Shown: piece by piece, positions 34,701-45,157 of the stretch
How positions within the stretch are numbered: position 1 is the first letter of the stretch
Layout of the letters: every line of letters begins with the position of its first letter
Source: Neopestalotiopsis rosae
Taxonomy: Eukaryota > Ascomycota > Sordariomycetes > Amphisphaeriales > Sporocadaceae
Reading direction: 5' to 3'
Length of the DNA stretch: 64,000 nucleotides
Assembly: GCA_023078685.1 (NCBI GenBank)
Contig: JALGAS010000003.1
Location: forward strand, 2,108,001 to 2,172,000
Made by a program: the position numbers and the translations under genes
Notes under the pieces: generated by a model
Database searches by the model: none
Told to the model about the DNA's origin: nothing
Seen by the model: only the letters and a program-made list of their open reading frames with translations

Positions 34701-36450
34701 GCGTACATCGGAACAGTGCCCAATTGGCCAACGACAGGCATCGATATCTGGAGGTTTTTGATCACTCGATCAACTTGGTTGTGAGTCCAACACAGAGTAA
34801 ACCGCGGTATCATATAATGACAAAAGCTCAAAGTCCGACGAAGAAATCCGAAACTTCAATCGACTGGCAGATTCAGATGAGAAAAAGGCACCTAAAACGT
34901 CTCGGAATACGCTAATGAATGGAGGTCCTAAGTCATTGGCCGAGAAGGCGGATGCGCAGAGCTTTTCAAGGATGTCCGATTCCACAGTGGCTCGGGCGCA
35001 CAGTGAGAGCCCCGGCCCAGTGGAAGCTCGCAAATTCTCAATAATATTTCCTGCTATTGTAGCCATTTTCCGGTTTATGCAGGAGCTGGGCAAGGCCTTC
35101 GGGCAAGAAGGTGAGTTAGATTGATATGAGCTGGTATATTCGAAATCAGCTAAGGCTGCTGGGAGAAACCGACTATACGACGGATATATTGTGTTCTTAT
35201 AGCCCCGAAGATGTTTATTTATCCTGTTCAAAGGGCAACGATCATAAACCACCGCCAGCCACATTCATAGGCAATCTCCCATACCCGACCGCACCGTTAC
35301 CTTGGTGCTCAGACACTAACAGGGTATCTAGTAGACGAAGAAAAGGCCGGGCACAACAGGGCAGATGAAAATTTCGACATTGCCGGGGAAATCCGCTTGC
35401 TTCGAGAGGTTAGGGACATAAGAGATGAGCTGAGCATCTTACGTACATTGTTTGAACAGCAGTACCTTGTTATATCGGCATATTCCCGTTCGATCCGGCA
35501 GGAGGAAACGTTCAAAATGACTGACGCTGTTCTGAGTCTGACTAAGACAGTGGATCGGATGGAGAACGAAGCCAAGAGGCCTCATAAAGACGTAAGTTCT
35601 CCCCTTATGTGAATGAAACTTCGAACGAGGTTATCGGTCTTTCTAATGCGATGCATCTGTGGCTCCAGCTGGAAGACCTTCTGGACCTGAAGCAGAAACA
35701 AGCCAATATATCCGAAGCCCGCAACGCACGCATTTCTGGAAATACAATAACAGTGTTCACCGTTGTTACCATTATATTTCTACCAGCGTCATTTATGGCT
35801 GCTTTTCTGGCACTACCAATCGCAGAATTTCCTTTCGTGGATGAACTACTTGGGCTCACTTGGGTCAGCAAATGGACCGGTAAGTGGACCAAATTGAGAC
35901 GAGGGAAAAAGCAAAACTTGAGAAGTTTTAACTCTTTCAACGTCTCTTCTATGAATCATGATTACTAATTACTACGTGAATAGCCATCGTGACTGCCGCC
36001 GTTGGCGTACCATTCATTTTCTTTGCTCTCAATATCAATCCAATATTGCGCAAAATTGAAAAGCCCGTCCATGCCCTTTTCAAGTTGGGCTATCTATGTT
36101 GGCGCTTACCTTTCCTTGTTTACGCAGCTCTGATACTCTCAGCTAAGCTTTCATGGTTGGCGCTCAAGAATTTCCGCCGGATTGGTTCATGGCTTGCAAA
36201 GCATTTTACGTCCATTAGTACTGGAGTGGCGGTCGTAAGGGAATACCCCAGTACTAGAAAGCAGGCAAAGGCGAGCGGCGAGAGTTGGAGTAAAAGACGA
36301 TATTTCATCGGCGGCTGGCTGAGGAGACGCGAGGCAAGAAGGGATGATGTTGAGCGAGAGGTTGGATCGCAACGGCAATCAAGGGCATTGTACGAGGAGT
36401 CGCTGCGACATCAGCCGGTCGCAGAAGGGAACTCTGCACCGAACGCATGA
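31781..36450 (+). CDS. TPR-ankyrin-CorA-like fusion protein
   Basis: Twelve exons: 31781-31802, 31856-32587, 32647-33632, 33680-33694, 33746-33899, 34002-34015, 34066-34450, 34521-34780, 34834-35110, 35323-35591, 35669-35879, 35984-36450; 3792 nt, 1263 aa, frame kept throughout. Residues about 75-245 are tetratricopeptide-like helices (KFVLAQRLLQKASNQI, LELQNNQGCILTAAGKFKEA, with NHRTVLKAQSNLVIV). Residues about 388-490 hold ankyrin repeats (DYGSTALHVAAFCGYQDI, DKDGFTPLDLALERNN). From about 565 comes the fungal CorA-like module: WIHLPATNMQWVE, GIVLYMPYLDWE, YPSWAVPVMMVNQLWLWIID, STIITCSAERWG, the stalk EIRLLREVRDIRDELSIL and LEDLLDLKQKQANISEAR. Two membrane helices follow (VFTVVTIIFLPASFMAAFLA; IVTAAVGVPFIFFALNI) and a third hydrophobic stretch. 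No GMN motif is seen. A membrane-anchored receptor or scaffold is more likely than a Mg2+ channel. The small-exon splice choices are inferred from conserved words. Confidence 0.8.
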
Positions 36451-36808
36451 GCATTCCCCTGAAAGTCTGCACCAGATATTTGATGAGGCACTAGATTCCG
36501 ATAGTCATTCCAAAAGCCTGCCAAACTGACTGGTTGTAAACAAATAGAGGTAACGAGAAAAGGCCCCAAGAAAGAACGGGAGTGTGTATATTGATGCTTG
36601 GGGAATAGAAGATTCTCTTAGTGGTGCTCTAAAAGCTACCTAGGTATTTTGTACCCCCAACTAAGTGATGGTTGCACCTTCTGTCAGTCGTAGCGCTTTT
36701 CGCAAAAACAAACCGTGCTTTTCATATATGCATTTAATTTCTCAAACATCAATATCGGCAACTGGGTTTCAGTAACGCAAAAACGTCAAAAAGAACGAAT
36801 TGTTCGGT
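36451..36808. other. intergenic, 3' flank and tRNA downstream region
   Basis: 358 bases between the fusion gene stop and the tRNA 3' end. Transcription of the minus-strand tRNA would end here; on its strand an AAAAA..TTTT-like tract is found near 36780-36790. No gene seen. Confidence 0.5.
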
Positions 36809-36879
36809 TGCATTAGCCGCGAATCGAACGCGGGGCCCATCGATGGCAACGATGGATTTTACCACTAAACCACTAATGC
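36809..36879 (-). tRNA. tRNA-Gly (anticodon GCC)
   Basis: 71-nt cloverleaf on the minus strand without intron. Acceptor GCATTAG pairs with CTAATGC. The D-arm contains the internal A box (TGGTTTAGTGG). Anticodon stem CATCG/CGATG has loop TTGCCAT with anticodon GCC. The T-arm has CCGCG/CGCGG around TTCGATT (B box GTTCGATTC). Discriminator A. All stems pair fully. No CCA is encoded, as expected for a nuclear gene. A Pol III transcript reading away from the DUF1593-type gene. Confidence 0.95.
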
Positions 36880-37231
36880 TGAAGGGAAACTAATTCCAGT
36901 TGTTGAAAGAAGGCGTCGTAAGAGTATCCATATTGGTAATGAACACCATCGAAAAGTTCTCCTGTTCTTACCTAAAAGTGAGGGCATCGTGGGTGTGTAT
37001 AGTTGGGTGGGTGACGCGCAGAACTTCAGTGGTGTTATCAGTGGAGGGCTGTGAGATTAGTGCGTTAGGTACGAGACCCAATAGCGTCGACCATATTTCC
37101 TGCTTACAGTGCATTCGTATTAGCATTGCGTTGAATCACTCAAGTCAATTGGCATTTACAGATTTTTATCAAAGTCTGGTATTCGTTTGGGATTGCTTTA
37201 TTATTCTCCTTGACTACATCAACTGCAAGGC
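36880..37231. other. intergenic, upstream of tRNA and 3' of the DUF1593-type gene
   Basis: About 350 bases without a gene-like frame. Confidence 0.5.
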
Positions 37232-38751
37232 CTAAGCTATAGGGTTCAAGATGATGCGGCGATACGTAGTAACGTTCATAGGGCGGTCATCCTGCACTTG
37301 GAGGATGATATGCATTGTCTGAAAGGAGGAGTAAAACGTTAGTGGCTGGTCATGATACGGCAGAGTATATTGTCACTTACAATGTTGTCATTTGGCGTGA
37401 TGCTCACGAGACCATTCTGGGTCTCCGAGGGCGTGAATGTGACATTCTCGCTGACTGGGGAGATTTCGCCCTCCAGTCTCTGTACCACTTCTCTGTAGTG
37501 CAACCATTCGAAGCTGAGGTTGTCATTATCCGGATCCCAACTCTCCGAGGCATCCAGGACAATGGAGTCGCCAAAAGTGTAGTTCAATTTAAGAGCGGTA
37601 GGACCACAAGTGCCGTTGATGACGGCCACGGGCGCATGGTTATTCTCATCGAACCCGCCCGTCGTCCAGCCCATGCGAGCAGCAAAATCATGCTGATAGG
37701 CCTGTCGCCAGCGCCAGATACTCGCGAATCCACTGTAGAAAGTGTCGCCGTTGGCACCAATGACAAAGTCTGATGCGTCGGCATACACGGCAGAGCCGCC
37801 AGAGGCGTCTTCAGGAATGTAGCGACCTCCCCAGCTGCCCCATTCGGGGTGCTCAATATCACCAAGACCATTCTGAATCAGAGGGAAGAACGACGGTGTA
37901 TCTCCCTCCATGATATAGGAGAAGTTGGGGTAGTGCTGGCCGAGTTCACCAATGCGAATGTGTGTCTGCAACCAGTCGTTGGTCACCAGGCTGGTGTCGG
38001 GTCCGCCCTTGTCAAAGTGACGGAACAGCTCACCCGAGATACCGTTCCATGTCGCCTGGGTGTACTCGCTGAAGCCGTGCAGGGAGACCACGAAGAAGAG
38101 CTCGGGATAGTTGTATCGGATCCAGCGGCCGGCATTGTCCTGATCAGAGATGGAGTAAACGCGCAGGCCCGAGACAAAGGCGTCGACAGCATCAGCGTCA
38201 CGAGTGGCCGAGACGTTTCTCAGGGCCTCGGCCAGGACGTTGGCACCACCCCATAGGGCAACCCAGAGCGGGCTTTCGGCGCTGCTCGCATCGGCTTCTT
38301 CGATCAGCTTTTGCGCAGCTGTGCTGATACCATCCTCATCGAAAGCTGCCAGTCCGTACACGGGCCAGCCAGTCACAAGACGGTCAAGTAGGTAGTCGCC
38401 ACTGGGATAAGCTGCGGCGTCATCCAAAAGGTTGGCGTTCAAGTTGTCGACGACGCCTCCGTAGGCGGTCAACACGGTCTCGATAGTCTCCTTGTCGATG
38501 GTGTCATTCTTCCATACCGAGGTAACGGCAGCAATGGCAGTAATGTTGATCTCGTTGGAGTATGTCAACAGTCGAACCAGTGACATTTGGTCGTCAGGCT
38601 CATTGGACATATCAGTGCAGATGAAGGCCCGCGGCTGGGATTCATAGCGCGATGCTGCACACTTTCCTCCATTGCTGGAGGCAGGGTAGGAACCGAGAGC
38701 CAGAGGCAGTGCGCACAGAGTGGCCAGGACGGCCCGGACGGAGAAGGCCAT
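37232..38751 (-). CDS. secreted nucleoside-hydrolase-like protein (DUF1593 / Sde182-type)
   Basis: Exons 38751-37381 and 37318-37232; a 62-nt intron in phase 0; 485 aa. A signal peptide (MAFSVRAVLATLCALPLALG) is followed by PRAFICTDMSNEPDDQMSLV, the Asp-rich N-terminal loop of the nucleoside-hydrolase-like fold (compare DxDxxxDD). Further conserved words: LWVALWGGANVLAEAL, RVYSISDQDNAGRWI, YIMEGDTPSFFPLIQNGLG, PEWGSWGGRY. The C-terminal 90 residues form an Ig/PKD-like beta domain (SIVLDASESWDPDNDNLSFEW) that ends on exon 2 with RRIILNP. The fold and the secretion signal are well supported. Bacterial relatives include the cellulose-binding protein Sde182 of Saccharophagus. The actual substrate in fungi is not known; plant cell-wall or extracellular glycoside turnover is the usual guess. 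Confidence 0.87.
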
Positions 38752-40888
38752 GGCTGCTGGAAATCGGAAAGAGCTATGCGTGCTGTCTACGATCTTCTGC
38801 TCGATAGCATGTTCTCGAGCCTCTCTATTATATTCCTCTGTGCCCCTCTCCTTCTCACCGCGAAATACTGACCCGCGGGACTCTCTCAAATGGGACGTTC
38901 ACCGTCCTGATCATCGCTCCTATCGCGCCGCCCAACTCCATGCTTGTCCCCTGTTGTCCCCTTGCCGACTAATGGGAATACCGGGAAGCTTGAAAGAGCA
39001 TCTTGAAGGACTTGATGTCATTGGTATAAAAGTCGGTCATGGTTCGCCCCGCATAATGGCAACCGAGTCCGCGATGTGACCTCCGCATGACCGCAACATA
39101 CTCCATATCGGGGCCCCCACACAAACCGTTTTAGGCAACTTTAGGCACATACCCTCAAGACGCTGCGCGACATGCTTCGTTCTGCTCGACTGGCACGCAA
39201 ATCAGGCAAGGGGAAAAACCTGGTTTGTGGGGATTTCTTCAGTGGATTATATTTCCCCATACGCTGCGGGACTATTGCTCTCGCATTGCGAGTTTGGAGA
39301 TGCATGGAGTAGTTGGGGAACACAAATGGGGGCTGCAGGAAGCTCGCGTGATGCCGAGCAACGTATAGTCGAGTGTCGCATGCAAACAACTCGCCGGGTC
39401 GCCTACATTGCGCGGCGTTGTTATTGTTGCATTCTCCTCTCGACCAACGTTCAGTCTTTCGTACAATGAATTTGAGCGATTTTGACCCGGGGGTCTGGGG
39501 CCATCCCCAGGCCCAAGGATCCGGTAGAAAATTAAGCACGCCGCCGATCGTTGCCCGTCGCGGAGTTTTAATCACTGCACTGGATAGCGCATTTCCAGAA
39601 AATTCTCTCCTTCACCCAACCTTAACCTTTTTCCGCATTCCAAGGAGCAGTCAATGAGCGCCAAAGAATGCTGGTTATGTCACTCTATGAGCTTCGTACT
39701 CGGGTGATGCCGACCAAGGTCTGCAAGCTTCTAATGTATCGTGCCAGCAGAACAATTAAACTAATAGGCCCGATTGTGCCTATGAACTATTCGCATTAGA
39801 TCTGAATCTCATTTGATTCGTTGTTTTCGCAGCAAAATTGAGAGATCTATGGTGAGCTTGAACCTCAACGCGAGACACAAGTCTTCAGCTCTACCATCTG
39901 GATCTTCAAATTGTATAATATCTACAATTCGATGAACAAAATCAAGGACCAAGTGCACAGAGGCTTGAAGGACCAATGTGGCTTTTCATCCGTCCGATTG
40001 AGCTTTGTGATGGAGGCGCCCCTCCCCTACGCTCATACTACTTAGGCACAACATTTAGCCCGCCAAGAGAATTGGCTTCCGTCGGGCGATGGCACGCCAT
40101 ATCTGATCATAGACCACGTAGGTGTGTGCCTAATTGATAATACTACGATACTCTCGCTCGAGAAAGACATGTTATGGCATGATCGAATAGTATGTTTTCG
40201 CAGGAAATGATTTGTGTGGTGAGAACTGTCTCTCTGACTGATTCGATGATGATGAGAGGAAGATGTGCCTGGGGCCATCTTTTGTTAACCATGACCTTAC
40301 GTATTGGGCGACTTTTGTTGGTGATCTATGGAAGGAATTGGCATGCAAATTATGTCTTTGTCTGTGAAATTCCCCAATTGGTCGCATTCCAAATATATAG
40401 CAGAACTATACCCACAATTATGTTTGCTGTTCATTGTCACAGGAGATATGCCTAGGCTTCTTGTATAGAAGTACCAACACCAAAATATGGGTGGCTAGCT
40501 ATGAGATTAAGCAATCATACGCGTTCTGGAATGCCGTACTTAGACGCAAATATGTGGTTCACGCGAGTCATCATGAGCGTTCTTTGGTCTGATGTGCGAA
40601 TCCGTAAATTGACTCAATCAAAGGAATGCCTCCACCTAACTCTAAAAAAGGAATTATAAATCTAAAGTGAAAGAAAAGTCGATCTTAAGCAAAGCGAAAA
40701 AATGAGGGGGGCCAAAACCGAAATCCGCCTCAACCTTAGGAAACATGCGGCTTCGCATCTATCCATCGCCCCACGGGGCTCTCAAGTCAGTAACTGCGTG
40801 CTGGGTATGATCGCGCACTCGACAAAGATCTGTGCCAAGTAGAAGCGTCGCCGGTTCAACACGCCCTCTGCCTGTACTAACGGCCTGC
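38752..40888. other. intergenic, no convincing gene
   Basis: About 2.1 kb between two minus-strand genes; several short frames, none with motifs. The first 300 bases presumably carry the promoter of the DUF1593-type gene. Confidence 0.5.
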
Positions 40889-41892
40889 TTAAACGACGGA
40901 CCTTCTCACGTCACTGGTCGCCAGGATAACGTTCCGGTCATCCCCTTTTGTCAACATGATTTTGACAGATAAGTAACTGCTGTTTACGCGCAAGAAGGCC
41001 TTCATCCGGTCGAGCTTGGAAAAGAAATCGGCATTCATGCCAGCGCAGAGCCATGGGTTGTCGATCATTACGAAGAGGGCCATCTTCGGCATAGGTGGCT
41101 CCGGCACAGGTGATTCCGGCACAGGTGTGTTCGGTCTAGGTGTCGCAGGCCCAGGTGAACTTCTCCAAAGAGAATCCGGCACAGGTGTGTTCGACCTAGA
41201 GGCACCCAAGAAGAGAACTAGGTCGTGAAAGACGTCTAACAGCACTTGCGTGTTTTTTGCCTGCACACGTGTAAGGAGCTCTTTGGGATCGAAGCGAGAC
41301 CGAAAAGTCTGTCTTGGTAAATGGTAGAGGAGCTGTAAGTTCAGAGACTGTAGCATTCCTGCAATCCCATAGAATTTCGTGTTCTCGTCTGTGTGCATCC
41401 CGCAGAAGAATGAGATTGCGAGGCTACCCTCAGGACGCAAATCTCCATCGGGACGCAACGCTTTTGATAGTGCTAGACCACCACACCACCAAGTTGCTAC
41501 CTCGACTTTGAGTTTATGGCGGGCGAGAATGAGAATGTCCGACTCCCGACTATCGCGCCATCTTATGTACTCTTGATCTTTCAGAGCTTTATCAAAGAGC
41601 TTTGTTTGTTCATCGTCCAGAGCTTCGCCAATGTCGCGGGCCTTCTTAGCGTCTGCGTTTTGGAGGATAATGGGTGGGTCTTGTAGATTTCCAACAAGGT
41701 TTTGAAGACCGGCACCACTTGTAAGCCACCCAATCAATTGATCTCGACTTATGTCATAAAACTGCATCAAAGCTATCTCATTATACGTGTTTAGCCGTTG
41801 GACCTCATTTTCTCGCGCTTGTGATAGGCAAGCTTTTCTTGAGAAGAACACTCACCATAAAGAGAATCGATGCTTCCTCCGTATTCAGACAT
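40889..41892 (-). CDS. tandem NACHT-like family, member A
   Basis: Main exon 41817-40889. The proposed first exon 41892-41856 (MSEYGGSIDSLY) is joined by an intron of only 38 nt, so the N-terminus is provisional; 321 aa. Features shared with members B and C: IGWLTSGAGLQNL, then SDILILARH, CGGLALSKAL, a strand SLAISFFCGMH, GMLQSLNLQLLYHLP, a Walker-B-like strand MALFVMIDNPWLCAG, and a last strand VKIMLTKGDD near the end. These follow the order of strands in NACHT/STAND NTPases (after the P-loop: strand 2, Walker B, sensor 1), but no G-x4-GK[ST] is present. Unlike B and C, A lacks the Pro-rich N-terminal region and has no internal stop. It carries its own Pro-rich repeat (NTPVPDSLW, NTPVPESPVPEPPMP) inserted just before Walker B. 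Function unknown. Confidence 0.65.
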
Positions 41893-42506
41893 ATTATTTT
41901 ATGTATCGTGGCAGATTTATGCTTGTCGTTTAGGATATTTGAGTTGTAATAAACTCGTTGATTGTAGAATATAATAGCGATAGAATTCATCGTATCGTCG
42001 AAGCCTCTAAATAGATATGAGTTTTGATCTAGAATAGGCGACTGTGCTATCGATCTTTGTAGGGTCTCGGTCTACAAGCAACCAACATCGAAAAAGACGG
42101 TTGCGGAAAGTCGACGGAGTCTGTTTGGATACAAATTCCTATCCAAGTTTTTGTTTACTTCTGCTATGTGAACTCTTTTCATTCAGATGTTGGTTGTTAT
42201 AGAAGTTATAAAACTTGTTATGGGCTGTTCTGCCTCGATGGATATGGTTCACTTCTATTAATAGGGACATTCCTGTTCTTATTCGGGTCAGTTCTCTGTA
42301 TTGTCCTAGTCAAGTACATATATATGCCCAGGGTGTGTAACAAAGAATAAGTTGTTCGTTCTTAAGACCCTGGCCAAGAGACATCGCATTCGGTCTCCGT
42401 GTTTGCTCATTCGTATGGTTTACTAGTCATCATTTGCCCACCAACCATGGTGTTCGTCAACAAAGGCTCCATACTGACCCATGGCATCTTCTCCAGGAAG
42501 TTCCGG
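41893..42506. other. intergenic between members A and B
   Basis: About 610 bases, AT-rich; holds the promoter of A and the 3' flank of B. No gene seen. Confidence 0.5.
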
Positions 42507-43841
42507 CTACTCCAGGGCCACACTGTGAGCATAAGCAAGTTGCCATGTTGGCGGGTTTGTCACAAGTATCTTGAGCACCACCTCGCTCTGAACCCCCAAT
42601 TGACTCAATTCTTCCACTAGTCCATGTAGCCTCACTACTTCTTCGTCCATGCCGGGAGTATTGTGCGGGTTATCAATGACGACGTAGCATTCAGTCCTTT
42701 GCTCCAGTGCCAACGAAGGGAGGATGGCAGAAAAGACGGCCAGGATCGAGATTGGATTCCCTTCTACTAATTCGGCTTCGATTTCTGCGGGTGACCAACG
42801 AAGGGAAAACTCATTCTTCCAGTGGATCGCAAATAGCAGTTGCAGTACTAGGGACCGCATCGCGCCAATGGGTCCCGGAAACGTTACTTGGGGGTCCATG
42901 AATGTGTGCTGGCCGCAAAAGAAGTGAAGCACGAAGTGGCCCTCCCGGCGCAGCTCTTGCACAAGTTGGTAACACAGGTGAGTCGATGTCGAGACTTGAG
43001 TCCATGGCTCGTTGTCAACGGCAAAGATGAGCTCAGACACCCCACTGCGCTGCCAGGCTTCGTATACCGGACTCTCCTAGAATCGCAGCATCTTCTCTTC
43101 ACCTGGCTCGGTCAAGGCGATGGTCCCTATCTCGTTCAGTTCTTCTTCGAAATCATGGAGGATCTGGCTTTTCAAATGACCGATGCTGAAAAAGTTAAAA
43201 TTAGCCCCTGCGGCGAGCCATCTGATGAGCTCGTCCTTCAGCACGGGATAGTCAACGTCAGCGACCTCGACCACCCCATCAGGTTGGGGCTGGAATTGGG
43301 CCGGCACCTTCTCAACCGCAGGGTACGTAGAGACGGGTTCTTCAGGCCATGTTACAGCACTCATCGGCGAGGAATAACTAGCTGTGGTGGCCGGGGCTGT
43401 AGAGACTGGAGCCGCCAATGGGTCAGGTCTGGGTGCAATCGAAACGAACGTTCGGGCACGGGGGACGTAGAGTGGAGGCTGTGACACCGGTGTGAACGAA
43501 AGTGGTGCATCGTAGTCATAGTCCGGATACTGAGGCGGTGATGGACTGGCCATAGGCGCCTCTGAGAGCGGTGCATTGTAGTCATCGCCAGAGTACGGTG
43601 TTTGTAGTGGCTCGGCCACGGGCGCATACGAAACTACTGCACTTTCTTCATATGTAGACGACCGGGGCTGCGATGGATCCGGCATAGGCGCAATACAGAC
43701 TATTCGCAATATTTGGTTGACAATTAATTCTTATCCACTTTACACTTTTCTTTACGGAGACCTCTTGGATCTTCACTTACCAGGAGGGTAGGGGTTCCTT
43801 TGGCTCCTGTTTGTGTCATAGCGGCAGCGTCGAGATGGCAT
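42507..43841 (-). CDS. tandem NACHT-like family, member B, with in-frame TAG
   Basis: Exons 43841-43781 and 43699-42507; intron 81 nt; 418 codons. Exon 1 codes MPSRRCRYDTNRSQRNPYPP. Residues 21-170 are Pro/Tyr-rich with loose repeats (DDYNAPLSEAPMAS, DYDYDAPLSFTPVS). Codon 228 (43079-43077) is TAG. The same frame then stays open for 189 codons and contains every conserved family word: SELIFAVDNEPWT, FVLHFFCGQH, GAMRSLVLQLL, ECYVVIDNPHNTPGMDE (Walker-B-like) and LKILVTNPP (sensor-1-like). It has no P-loop; the corresponding place reads TQVSTST. Member C has TAG at the same aligned codon. Options are stop-codon read-through, a small in-frame intron (43102-43058, 45 nt, GTGAAG..GAAG, would remove the TAG), two separate products, or decay. 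Described as a gene because the downstream frame is conserved; expression is unproven. Confidence 0.6.
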
Positions 43842-44310
43842 ATCTACAGTCTGCTTGCGTAATGTGCGTTGGTCTGAGAAGGGCTGTGGGTAGTCGTGTA
43901 GATATGCTTGGTGGTGGCGCCGATGTCAAAGAGGAGGCTAGGGGATATTCTTGGGCTGTCAAAACCATTAAATACCTCTTCCAAACTATTAAGTATAAGT
44001 GAACGTGATTCAAATCGTAAAGAGTTATTTGTCTATTAATGAAGCTCTTCGGAAACCCAACCGTAGTACGTCCATCAGACTTGTGCCAATGTACTGTTAC
44101 TCGACGGACGTTATTCACGTCAACTGTCAATCGCCCTCTTCAACCTATGTGCGGGTCGTTATCTTCAGTCGACTCACAGATTTTTTTGAATAAGGCACAA
44201 GATCCGTAATTGCTACCTTCAGCGTGAACGAATCTTTGCTTTACTCACGCCTTCGTAACACTCGACTTACTCAACGACCTGAACAATCACGGCGACTGGC
44301 CGAACCCTTG
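43842..44310. repeat. upstream region of B, similar to upstream region of C
   Basis: Pairs with 46480-46930. Matching blocks occur in the same order, for example GACGTTATTCACGTC near 44107 versus GTCGTTATTCACGTC near 46747, and GTGAACGAATCTTTGCTTTA near 44224 versus a close copy near 46870. The duplication that made B and C therefore included their promoters. Confidence 0.7.
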
Positions 44311-45157
44311 AAAGTCTAGATAATTCAAGTACCTTGTATCGTCATCTTTAATTTTTATTTCTTTTTTTTGTGGCAGTCATCTGTGAGTGATAGATCACAC
44401 AAATGGGGAAAACAGGTTGTCAGCCAGTACAATTTGGCCAATCCGCCATTGAACCTCCCAAGACAATAACTATAATGATGACATTGTGGTGATAAGCCCC
44501 TTGCCTACAGAACCACAAAGTGCCTCCGCAGCTCTTCATTGAGTCGACCTACGTCACGAGATTGGATGCGTTGATGATACATGTCCAGACACAAAGTCTG
44601 CAAATATGACCTGGGTTGGCGCATCACTATGTGTTCGTAATAGAAACATGTCGCTAAACACACGGCTGATTTCATTGTTATGTTTCACGTACTACTTCCG
44701 GTGCCCATCATCTAGTAAGCAGTTCCAGTTACAAAAGTCACGAGATTCAGATGATTTAACGCATTATAGAAGAGTGATTCACAAATGGCGCCAACCTCTG
44801 CATCGCGCTGTACCTCCATTCTACGGCCTTAGGACTCCATGAAAACCTTCCGGAAGGCGAAAGCCATATATATATTGAGTTGACAACTAATGGGAGACGT
44901 GGCGTCTAATAACGGCAAGCTTCTTAGTGCCTCAGCCGTGTGAAATTGGTGCATCCGCCTTGAACAGGGGACAACCGGGCGTCAGGTCTTTTGCTGCGGC
45001 AGTTTCAGTATGGGGATCCTGGCCACGAACAATTGCATTCGGACTTGCACCTACCCACCGTGTCATTGATGAGCCCCCAGTTGCCTGCTGACCACGAATC
45101 TCCATGTAATGAGCTCCATTCCATTTCGAAGCAGTTTCCCCGAGAAAGCGCGGGCTG
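44311..45157. other. intergenic between members B and C
   Basis: About 850 bases; no gene-like frame. The rest of the duplicated unit may extend here in degraded form. Confidence 0.45.

Noticed and set aside
29717..36450. Calling the CorA-like genes Mg2+ transporters
   Set aside because: Neither has the GMN signature between the two C-terminal helices, which true CorA/Alr/Mnr channels need.
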